The notes under the pieces were generated by a model. It was not told the DNA's origin. It saw only the letters and a program-made list of their open reading frames with translations, and ran no database searches. A program made the position numbers and the translations under genes. A DNA stretch of 64,000 bases, taken from Tetradesmus obliquus. Its lineage: Eukaryota; Chlorophyta; Chlorophyceae; Sphaeropleales; Scenedesmaceae. Positions 11,965 through 22,500 of this stretch are shown in pieces. How positions within the stretch are numbered: the first letter of the stretch is position 1; each line of letters opens with the position of its first letter. The stretch covers positions 4,889,501 to 4,953,500 of the forward strand of contig CP126194.1 of assembly GCA_030272155.1 (NCBI GenBank), written 5' to 3'.

Positions 11965-12905
11965 GCAGCACAATGATCTCGGAATCCCGTATGTTAAAAA
12001 TTCGGCGTACCGGCACTTGGAAATCATTAAAAGTAATGTTTCGACAACGAGTATCGCGGACGCGAGTGTTAATCATTGACAAACGGTTGGGTATATAATG
12101 TGAGTGACTGGACGGGTGAGGATTAGTCCGGTGCTCACAGCGCCAAGCGGCACGGATCAGGCTAGCAATGGGGTCAAAAGTGCTCGGTGAAACCCAAGGT
12201 TCAACGTTATGCTGATGAACCACTCTGATTCGCTGGTGGCGTATGCCGTGCGTCAACGGTCGTGAGCTGTGCCCTCCACGCCCGCATCATGGTGAGTCCT
12301 GCATGACACCATCTGCCCTGCAGGCTGCTGCATGTTTTCAATGTGTTTTCCGCTCAAATTCCTTTCTACATTGTCCTGCATCACAGCTTCCGATTGTATC
12401 ATGAACTGCATGCCAAAAGGGCGAGCCTTTAGAAAAAAAGAGCCGTGACTGGAGGCAGCTGCAGTTGTCAAAGGAGCCACAACCTCTGCCTGCACAATCA
12501 CTATGCCTTCAACACCTCAAACGATGCTGGAATGCTCAATACAGCCTCAATGGTGGCAATCACTGCTGTACCAAATGTTACAGACAGCGTCAATCCTCCA
12601 AAGCCAACTGGGAAACACGTCAGGGGAGTAAGAGCTGCCACTGCAAGTGTCCAAGACTCTACCTGCTTCAGATGCTTGCTGCTTTGCTGGGTTGCGGTGC
12701 TGCTGCATGCCACAAGCTGAAGCACACTCCAAGCAACACATACGGCAAGAGCAACACGCATGTTTGACAGCAGTGGACTGTGCATCGGCAGGACAGTCCC
12801 TCAGCATGCGCAACACGCTGCACGCGTGATGCTGCTAAAACACAAGCGCCCTAATCTCTACACTTGAACGTGATTGGGCGCAGCAGATACCATGAGCTGC
12901 AGCGA
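11965..12905. other. Intergenic between the hydrolase and the coiled-coil gene
   Basis: Contains the hydrolase 5' flank (about 11965-12250) and the 3' flank of the coiled-coil gene. TTACA at about 12578 reads TGTAA on the minus strand. The only notable open frame is the 94-codon one listed separately. Confidence 0.4.
12501..12785 (-). CDS. Possible small secreted or membrane protein, 94 residues
   Basis: A single uninterrupted frame from ATG at 12785 to TAG. After eight residues it has a hydrophobic segment resembling a signal peptide (MRVALAVCVAWSVLQLVA followed by CSS), then a second hydrophobic stretch around residues 50-85. I recognise no family. It sits 120 bases past the stop of the coiled-coil gene on the same strand and overlaps the likely polyadenylation signal of that gene, so it may simply be 3' untranslated sequence. 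Its composition, without long poly-Gln or poly-Ala, is unlike the shadow frames nearby, which is the main argument for it. Confidence 0.25.
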   Translation of the reverse strand: MHSPLLSNMRVALAVCVAWSVLQLVACSSTATQQSSKHLKQVESWTLAVAALTPLTCFPVGFGGLTLSVTFGTAVIATIEAVLSIPASFEVLKA

Positions 12906-13029
12906 TCACAAGTTCAAAAGCTGCCAGGTTGCTGAGCCTGCCAGCCAGGCTGGGCTGGCTGCTGCTGCGAACACGCGCGCCTGTTGTGCCAGATCCCTGT
13001 TGACGTGTTGCTGTGCTCCAAGGCGCTGC

Positions 13030-13068
<39 letters not shown>

Positions 13069-16000
13069 GGCTGCTGTTGTGGCTGCTGCTGTGGCAGCTG
13101 TTGTGGCTGCTGCTGCTGTTGCTGCTGCTCCCAAGGTCGGCTTGGAAGGCGCTGTTGCATTTGCTGATACTGCTGTGCAGGCTGTACTGATGGGCGCTGG
13201 CCCACTGCAGGTGCGGCAGGTTGCTGCTGCTGCTGCGGCTGAAGCGGCTGTGGCTGCTGCTGTGGATGCTGCCACGGCTGCCGAGGCACTTGGCCTTGAA
13301 GTGGCTGGGTGTTGAAAGGAGGCTGCTGCACATACTGGGGCTGCTGCTGCTGCGGCTGCCAGGCTGACGGTGGTGCAGATGGTGTGCCCACTGAGCCAGC
13401 CTGCCAGGCAGCCTGCCTAGCTGCGGGCAGCCGAAGCTGCACACAGCCTCCACCCGCCCCTGCTGCTGCTGCTGCTGCTCCTGCAGCGCCTGCTGCAGCA
13501 CCAACTTGCCCCGCTGCTGGGAGCTGCTGAACAGCACCCCCGGCCACACCTGGTGGAAGCCTTGCTGCAGCATCTGCTGCACCAGCCTGCCACGGCTCCT
13601 GCAGCAGCTGCTGCAGCCGCTGCTGCTGCCGCTGCCGTTGCTGCTCAGGCGGCAGCTGCTGCTGCCACGCCCTGCCAGGCGCAGCTGACAGCGCGCCATC
13701 CTGCAGCCCGTACTGCTCCTCCATGCTGCGCTGCACCTCGTCAACCAGCCCTGACAGCTTCCCAAACTTCTCACTCAGTGACATGATCTCAGGATCAAGC
13801 CCCAGGCTGGCTAAGCCCTGAGCACGTGCTCTGGCCTTTGCAACAGGCTCGATGCGGCGCAGCTGCTCCGCCTTGGCACGCCGCGCGTCCTGCTCAATGC
13901 GGCTGCGCAGCGCGGCGCGCTGCTTCTGCTGGTTGAGCAGCTGCTGGTGTGCGTCCTCCACCTGCTGCTGCCAGGCCGCCTCCTCGGCAGCCGCGCGCTG
14001 CACGCCAGCCTGCAAGGGATCGGCGCAAGCACAACATTGCAAACACTGCACAACGCAACAGTGGATGTACACATGCAGCCAGGAAAAGCTTGCTGCCGTA
14101 CTGCTATGTAGTACCGCCCCCGGCAGCCCACTCAATATGCACAGCGTTGACCACATGTGAGCATGGGCATGCGAACAAATGCCCAGCCTAAATGTATCTT
14201 GCATGCACCCAGGTTGCACGTGGCTGTGAAAAGCATATGCATGCCAACCTGCTCACCTGCTGGCTTTGCATCCTGCGTGCCTGCTCCTCAACCTCCCATT
14301 GAGCATCCCAATCGTCAGGCTGACGGCTCCAGAAGACCTTGCAGACCTACAAGTCGCAAAGAGAGGTGTGTTGAATAGATGGTGTACGGCTGTGCTTCTG
14401 CTTCTGCTGCTGCTGTCACTGCTGCTGCTGCTGCTCCGCCGCTACCCTATGCCTCCAAGAGTACATGACAGTTCACGTAGTGATAACAATAAAACAGAGC
14501 AAACATGCACGGAGTCGTGTTGCTCAGACACAACGTGCCGAGACCCTACCTGTAGCCGAGCCCGATGCGACACCGCTCTCCTACGACTACAGCAGCTTTC
14601 TGAACGCTGCAGCGTAGACAACTGCATCTTTTGGTCACCCAATGGACGCAATTGGCTTGCTTTGGCTTCAAATACAGCTGCTCAGGCCAAATTATCAAGT
14701 GCTGTGCTGGCAGCAGGTGCTGATTGCCTGAGGCCCTGGCACAGTAGCTGAACTGGTCTGAACATCCACAAAAGCTAGCGAACCGTTATGCACGTGGCTC
14801 CAGCATGGTGTGCTATAAGAGGCCTACCTTGTGGGCCGTGTTATGACACAGGTGATTGGGGTCCAGCTGGACTGCAGCACCAGGGGTTCACGTGCCACCA
14901 TGTTGCAAGCTCTGCTTCACTGCTGCCAGGTAGTCTGCGCACTGTTCATCAGCAGTGGCCAGGACCTGAAGTGCTCCAGTCAGTTGCCACACATCCCGCA
15001 TGGCCTGCATGTGCGCGGCGCAGGTGACAACAGGAAGCAGCCAGGCTGCACATGTCAAAGCGCACTGGCCAGTTGCCACGCAGCATCATAATTAGGCAAC
15101 ATCCGGCCGAGCCATACCCTGTACAGCTGATGAACTTGTCAAAGCTGATGTTGTGCCGCAGTGCTCAGGACCGATGCAGAGAGTGGTTGCCTCCCTGGTC
15201 TCTTCATCAGCAAGAACGCATGGCACACCAACCCCCACCCACCTGTGCATGTGCTGCCTCCGCAGCCAGCTTCTTGTCAGACAGCTTCTGCAAGAACAGG
15301 TGCTCCTTTTGCAAGTCACGCTCAAGCGCTGCTGCTGCTTCATGCTGCTGCTGCAGCTTCCACGATGCAGAGAGTGGTTGCCTCCCTGGTCTCTTCATCA
15401 GCAAGAACGCATGGCACACCAACCCCCACCCACCTGTGCATGTGCTGCCTCCGCAGCCAGCTTCTTGTCAGACAGCTTCTGCAAGAACAGGTGCTCCTTG
15501 TGCAAGTCACGCTCGAGTGCTGCTGCTGCTTCATGCTGCTGCTGCAGCTTCCCAGCCAGCCAGTCTGCCCTGGCCTGCCCGCTGGCATCTGGCGTGAATA
15601 ATGAGCTGGGTGCTGCTGCTGCTGCTGCTGCTGCTGTAGTTGGTACCATTGCGCTCGCAGCAGAGCTGCCTGTGCTTGCCTCCTTGTTCGCGCTGCCTTT
15701 GTCAGCACAGGGCTTGGCAGTACGACGCTGCTGCGGGCTGGAGTGGGGTCGTGTGCCGCTTGCAGGAGACTTTTGGCTGCGGCTTGGGGGTCTACTGACC
15801 CTGCTGTGCTGTCCTGCAGCAGCAGCTGCTGCTGCTGCTGCGTCGCTGCTCAGCAGGCATGCATGAGCGCTGTTGCTGCTAAAGGCAGCCGGGCCACCCT
15901 GCACACCGCCAGCTGCGGGTGTCGTCACACAGTCCAGGGTTTGAGCTGCTTCATGCGCTTCAAACAACTGGGTGTCTGGTGCGCCATGATGCTGCTGTTG

Positions 16001-16438
16001 CTGCTGCCGACGCAATTCTTGCACCACCTGCAGGGTTGACTGCAAAGACAAACATACACAGGCGCAGGAGACAGGGGTGTCTTGGTGACCAGCCATACGG
16101 GCATGCAATCATGGCACCTCCTTGCAGCGTCAGCAAACCAACCCATCTGCAAAACAAGGCGCCTGCTCACCTCCAGTGTTTCCAGCACAGCCGGTGGCAG
16201 ACTCTGCAACTGCTCAGGATTTGCATCATAGATGGATGAACTGGCATCCAGTCCCAGTGCTGATCGTATTTGTGCCTCTACATCTGCCAGGAGATGCAGC
16301 GCCGCATCAAGAGCCTGAAGCCACACAATACGGTTTCAAAAAACGGCTTAAGATTGCATCAGTCTGCAGTTGTGCTTGAATTTAGCAAGCCGCACTGCTG
16401 ACCTGCTGCATCTCATCTTGGAAGGCTCCTGCAGTCAT
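12906..16438 (-). CDS. Coiled-coil protein with Gln/Ala-rich C-terminal tail
   Basis: Exons with agreeing phase: 16438-16403 (start MTAGAFQDEMQQ), 16314-16171, 16039-15434, probably 15356-15243. Then come less certain exons around 15130-15085 and 15024-14900, one at about 14338-14258 and a last one from about 14013 to the stop at 12906. The protein has a helical N-terminal segment around SALGLDASSSIYD, a Ser/Ala/Pro linker and a charged helix DLHKEHLFLQKLSDKKLAAE, the latter duplicated. Next is a segment with FWSRQPDDWDAQWEVEEQAR, then a long coiled coil rich in Gln, Arg and Ala (VEDAHQQLLNQQKQRAALR), and a conserved-looking block near LASLGLDPEIMSLSEKFGKL. The final roughly 250 residues are Gln/Ala/Pro-rich. 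I do not recognise the family; cytoskeletal or scaffold roles are possible but unsupported. Confidence 0.65.
15173..15552 (-). repeat. 191-base tandem duplication carrying a complete exon
   Basis: 15173-15361 and 15364-15552 are near-identical, with a handful of substitutions (for example TTTTGCAAG versus TTGTGCAAG). Each unit contains the segment coding LQQQHEAAAALERDL through KKLAAEAAHAQ, its GTGGGT donor and the following intron. The second (upstream in transcript) copy is the end of exon 3. The other copy is an exon of exactly 114 bases (38 codons) bounded by GAAG and GTGGGT, so including it keeps the frame. Confidence 0.9.
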
Positions 16439-17376
16439 TCTGGTTGCAACCGCAGCATGAATTGTCCAGTATAACCGAGTCTAAATGAATGAGGTTGCTT
16501 CTGTAGTGGTATCTGTGTAATTAAACGAGCTTGTCAACCAGAAGACAGGGTTGGTGAACAGGCAACAGCTCTGCTGCTGTGCTTGACCACAGTAAGCTAC
16601 TTGACTGTGAGCTGTTGACAACCCCACCACAACAAAGCCTGTTACAAAGTGTTGAAGTATACATTAGACAGCCGTGTGTAATTGTCCGAATCAGTGTTGC
16701 AAGCCGTGGTGACATCAGGCCGATGGTGTTCAGTACACCCTGTCAGTACACCCTGTTCAGTGAACGCTGTCTTGCACTCCCCTGCAGCCGCAGGGCGTGC
16801 ATACATTGCGTTGCTGTTAGCTGTTTCCGCTGAAAGGCGCTGTCATAGTGCACGCTAGAGAGATCGGTGTTCATGATCCAAACCACCAGCATCGCAGAAC
16901 TTTGAAAGAAACTTCCGTCATTATTTGTTCATTTGCCCTGAACACATCGCTTCTCGTCCGCAGGCCTGCGAGGCTCTTGTTGCTACAACTGCCGCAGCAA
17001 GTACACAACAGACAGCAGTTTGAGGCAGCACCTGCTGTAGAAGCTGTAGGCCGATCACTGCTGGAAACATGAAGCAGCAAGAGTTCAAGGGCTTCTGGTA
17101 TCGCAGGTGTGCTCCCACCTGCATTGAGAAGCAGCACATGCAGCAGTTGCAGCAGCAGCAGCAGTGCCCAGTGTGACAGCAGACCTCCCTGGCAAGCTTA
17201 CTGTGTACATCTGCTTGCATGTTGCACTCGTTCATCCTGATGTGCTGCAGCCAGCACATTGAACTTGCAAGCAATGGCGGCCTGCCAGGCAGGCTGCGGC
17301 AGCTGGAGCCTTCACCCTGCAACTGCCGCCTTGCAGGAACTGCCAGTCGCTGTGATTGACTGCAGCAGCAGCAGCA
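16439..17376. promoter_or_regulatory. Divergent intergenic region between the coiled-coil gene and NEF1-like gene
   Basis: About 940 bases between two start codons pointing away from each other. The middle (16440-16900) is noticeably less GC-rich and lacks CAG runs, as expected for a promoter region. A short direct repeat, TTCAGTACACCCTGT / CAGTACACCCTGTTCAGTG, lies at about 16730-16760. No coding segment was recognised. Confidence 0.45.
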
Positions 17377-19349
17377 ATGTCTTCCAGCAGCGGCTCAGGG
17401 GTGCGCTTTGCCCCTGGGCCCTTCAAGTACAATGGCAGAGTGGCACTGGCGCTGGTGCCAGCCCTGCTAGTGGCAGCAGGCCTGGGGGGCAGGGCCGTGA
17501 TGGGCATCTTCACTATTGGCACCATGCTGTGGTACATCATGGATGCCATGCAGTACAGGGAGGGGGCCTTCTCAGTGGTGTGTGGCTGGAGCTTGGATGT
17601 TGTACCTTTGAGTGCATATGTACATGCTCAACACAGAGCAGCAGCAGCGATAGTCGCAGCAGCAGGCAGCAGCAACAGAATTGTGCGCTGCAGCCGTGGC
17701 ATGATAGCAGCTGCAGCTGAGCAGTGACACACAGGAGCAGCTGAGCTGCTCAAGCAATGATCCTTCAGCTGTCTTAGTAAGAAAGTGCGTCGTTGCATTT
17801 CACACTGCTTTTCATCAGGACGTGCAGCAGCAGCATGCATGGCGCTAATGTGTTGTGAGCTGAAACTGTTTGCTACCGCCACAACAGCCAAGCAGCAACC
17901 GTCAAAGCTGACCGCCATCAACATCTTCTGCTTGTTTGTTGTGCTGCTGTTGCTGTTGCAGGGCTGGGGCACAGTCGCACTCGCACAGGGAGGTATTACC
18001 CTCAACATCCTCTTCACCTTTGCCAACCGGCCGCCGCTACTGTCAATTCTACTCATCTTTGCGTGCGGAGCGCTGCTGATGGTCACTGGCATGTGGCTCA
18101 CAGTGCAGTTCCGCTTTGTACAGATGCAGTACCCAGCAGTTGTGCTCGCGTTTGAGCGGCAGGTGCTAACAGCGTCGCTGCCGATTGCAGCGGCAATGCA
18201 GGCGATAGGCATAGCAGCAGTTGCGGAGCTTGGGGATGTTCCGTACTATCTGGCAGCAGTGCTGTGCCTGCTGTATCACATGCTGGCACGGCCGCTGGAG
18301 TCTTCTTTTCACCAGTCAAAAGCAGGACGCGCAATTGGGGGTGCAGCAGCGGCATCTGCAGACGCTACTATACAGGTGGGCAGTGGAGCTCCTGCACTAG
18401 ACCAACAACAGCTGCCTGCTGATGTGCATTGTTTCACATGCGTTTTGAGCCCTCTGTGAGCTTGCCAGCTGTATGACACCGGGTGCAGGTCACATCCTGT
18501 GGGGCTGGCAGCAGTTTGCAGCTCTCTCTCGTCCCTGTGCCTGTTCTCATGCTGTCACAAGCGCCCCTCGCCTGCAACCTGTGTTGCCTCTCCTGCAGCT
18601 TTTGTACTGACCCAACCTGCTCTCGCCTGCTGCCTGCTGTCTGACGCTGCTGCTGCTCCCTCACAACACTCTGCACCCCAACCAACCAACAAACAACAGA
18701 GCAAGGTGGATGCGCTGTGGCTGGCATTGGCAGTCATGGTGCTGCCAGCCGCCTCATACTTCGCCATCCACGCAGCAGTACTCGGCCAGATGCTGCACTT
18801 CTGGAGCCTTCTCATCCTGGGCTGTGCACCGCTGGCCTACCTGTCTGCTGTGCCGGACGGGCTGTGGTGGCTACCCATGAGCCCCCGGTTCATCAAAGGG
18901 CTGTCACGGCTGCTGCTGGTGCTGACCTCTCTGGGCTTGCTGGCAGGTGCGGTGCTGCGCTTGGATGCCTATGACAGTGGCACGGCAATGGCAGCTTGCG
19001 GAGGTGTTGATCGTGTAATGCTGTCATACGCACTGCGTTCTCCTGTATTTTTGTTGATTAGGCTTGTGCAAGCTCGATTCATCATCTGTGCATCACAATC
19101 TCCATTGGGTGCTGTCGGCCCGCGCCTCACTCCTTGCTGCTTTGCGCGCATGCATCTACGGCCGTGTAACATCTCATGCCTTTAATGCCCTACATCAAGC
19201 TTGTCGCTGCTGCTGCCGCTGCTGCTGCTGCCGCTGCTGCTGCTGCCGCTGCTGCTGCTGCCGCTGCTGCTGCTGCCAGACATTGAGGGCCGCGTGATCT
19301 TCCATGCCTCATGCCATACATCATGCCTCATGCTTGCTGCTGCTGCTGC

Positions 19350-19407
<58 letters not shown>

Positions 19408-19476
19408 CCGCGAGTGCCGCGCGATCTTCCATGCCTTCATGCCCTACATCAAGCTTTGTTGCCGCTGCTGCTGCCA

Positions 19477-19508
<32 letters not shown>

Positions 19509-22500
19509 CATCGAGGGCCGCGTGATCTTCCACGCGTTCATGCCATACATCAAGCTTGTCGCTGCTGCTGCTGCCGCTGCTGCTGCTGCTGCCAGGCATC
19601 GAGGGCCGCGTGTTCTTCCATGCCTTCATGCCATACATCAAGCTTGCCGCTGCCGCCGCTGCTGCTGCTGCTGCTGCTGCTGCCGCCAGGCATTGAGGGC
19701 CGCGTGATCTTCCACGCCTTCATGCCATACATCAAGCTGCCAGCGCCCTGGAACTATGTGGCAGTCAGCGGCACACTGCTGGGCCTCGTGCTGCTAGGCC
19801 TGGCCCATGCCACAGGAGCACTGGGCACTTCCATGGACGCAACAGTGGCTGGCAGCTGCCTGCTGCTGTGCACGACTGCCGGCAGCTTGGCGATCGGCGT
19901 GCCGTTCCACTGGCTGCCTGCGCCGATGGTTGCTGCATGCGGCCTGGCGCTGTATTATGACTCCCGTAGCTTGCAGGAGTATAGTATCTTTGTGCTGGGC
20001 GCTTTCTTGACGGCTGGCTGGCTGGTGCACCACCACTTTTGGTTCCTGGACCTGCGGGTGGGCTTTGTGCACCTGCATACGATCTGCAAGCTTGCACTGG
20101 CCGCACTTCTGCCTGCGCTGATTGTGCCCGGCCTTGTTCTGGCTCAGACAGGCCGGCAAGTTGTTGGTGTGCTGATGCTGGCACAAGCTGAGTTGCTGTG
20201 CGTGCTCGAGGAGCAGATGTTTGGTGCACACCATCACGAGGAGCCGGGTTCAGATGTGATGTACCCGGCATGGCTTGTGATTACGACGAGTGTGGCAGGC
20301 GTGGCAGCGTGCCAGGCGCTGCACAATGTGTGGTGCCTGCCGCGTTGGGCAGCGTGGGTTGTCAGCACGCTGTATATCGCAAAGCTGTCAATGCTGGTGC
20401 TCCCTGAAGCCTATCTGGTGATGCCGACTGCGCTGCTGCTGCTGGCAGCGGGTGCGCCGGTGTACCTTTACGAAGCAGAGCATGGCAAGCGGCGCGTGCG
20501 AATCAAAGCCTGGCAGGGGTTGCTGCACGTGGTGCTGACGCTGGCGGCGGTTGCGCTGGCGCGCTTTGCAGTGTTTGATGTAGTGCAATGGGCGGTGCTT
20601 GGCCGGCCGCATGAGGGCGTGCTGCTCGGGGTGCTGCTCATGGTGGCAGCAGCAGCACTGATGCCGCTGGTGATGACATGCTACGCTCACAACCAGGTGG
20701 GTGGTCTATATACTGTAGCCGAAAAACAGTCAGCCAGCAGTGCTAGGTATGCTTGCAGTGGTTAATATACCATTTGACAGACGTGAGCTTGGATTCAAGA
20801 GGGGCAGCGTGTATGTCCATGTGCTGGCAACTATGTGGCCGTATGGTTGACGGTGCCATTGACTGTCTGCGATTGACTGTGCCTCTGCCTCACCATCAGT
20901 TGCCTGTCACCAGCAAATCCTCCACCATATACCTGCTCATCCAAGATGCACCTGTCTACCCTGCCCTGTATGTGTGTGCCTCGCACACATCTGCCTGCAA
21001 ACCCTACCCCATCCCCTTCCAACTTCCGCGTAGGCTGCGCTGCGCCTCGTCATTCTGGTTGGTGTCAGCGGCCTGCTGCTCGCCATGCTGCAGCCGCCCC
21101 TACCACGCATGGGCGGCGCCGCCTGCCCCCAGCTGCCTTTCGCACTCTGCCCGCGCCTCTGGGACGAGCGCCACGTGCCAATGCACGACGCAGATGATGT
21201 GGCTATTTGGGGTAGCGGCTTAGGCCGGCGTGAGCACTGGCCGCGCTGGCTGCTGGTGCTGGCTGCTGGGGTGGGGCTGCTCGGGATGTCTGGGGCTGTG
21301 CCTGGCAGTAGGTCGGCGCTGGTGCGGCTGCTGGTGGCTGCTGCGGTGGGCTGGCTGGTGGGCGAGTACTTGGCGCTGGAGGTTGTGCCGGGGCAGTTCA
21401 TTCTGCAGGTGAGGCTGGATGTCTGCTTTTTTGAAGATTTGGCTGTGCTCAATAGTATTCAGGAGTTGGTCTCCTTCAAGAGTTGCACAGTGCTTGTGAT
21501 TCTAGCCGAGCAGCTGCGCATATTGTATTCATTTGCTGATCTGAAGCTGGTGCTTGTGGCAGTGTTGCTGTGTATTCCTGGGCAGCCGTCGTGAGATGCG
21601 CAGCGCTTCAGCATCCCCTTTCCTTCTGCCTGCGCTTACCACATCATCGCTGCCTGTGCTCGCCGCTTTGCCTTGCATGCCGCCTTGTCTTGCCTTGCCT
21701 GCAATTGCTGGTGATCGGCACCTCCCTGACTTTCAACATGTGCTGCCTAACCACGACTGGCCTGCTGACTGCTGCCTCTGCATTCCTTCATGCCTGTTTT
21801 CTGCAGTCGCTGGTGATCGGCACCTCCATGCTGGTGGTGGCCTTCATTACGCTGCTGCAAAACCCGCTGCTGGGCAGCCCCAGCTGGCTGCCGCTGCTGG
21901 CGGGCGGCTGGGCCTGCGCGTTCATTGTGACCATGGTGCTGCAGTCAACGCTGCCGCTGCCAAATATCCAGAAGTGAGCCGGCGAGCTGTGTGCAACAGC
22001 GACCAGCGGCAGCGTTTGCACTGTGTATTGGCCACCGGTGATCTGCCTGCTGAAGACGACTGCTGTTGCTAGTTATTGATGGCATTGCACTCGCTTCACT
22101 GCTCTGGGTTCAGCTCGGCTGTACTCTCCGTGCAATCTCAATCCTGCGCATCTGTGTTATATGTTATCAAGCTTCTGTTATTCTGCCGTGCAGGTTCAGG
22201 CGGCTCTATCCCGACTCTGCGCTAGCCATCGATTGCGAGCGCCTTGAGGCCAACCAGGCGGCGCTGTTTGGCGTGTTTGCCGCGCACGCGCTGCTGCTGG
22301 CCTTCAGCCTCAAGCTCAAAATGAGCGCAGCGCTGCACCAACCGGACAAGCTCGCGCGGCAGCCAGGTGCGGCATGTGGCGGCAGCAGCGCCCGGCGGGC
22401 AGCGCAGCAGCCAGCAGGTAGCATTAGTGCTGCTGCTGGCGTGCTGAGTTGCCTGTTGTGTGAAAAACACAGCAGTTTTCCCTGGTCGTGTAATCAGACG

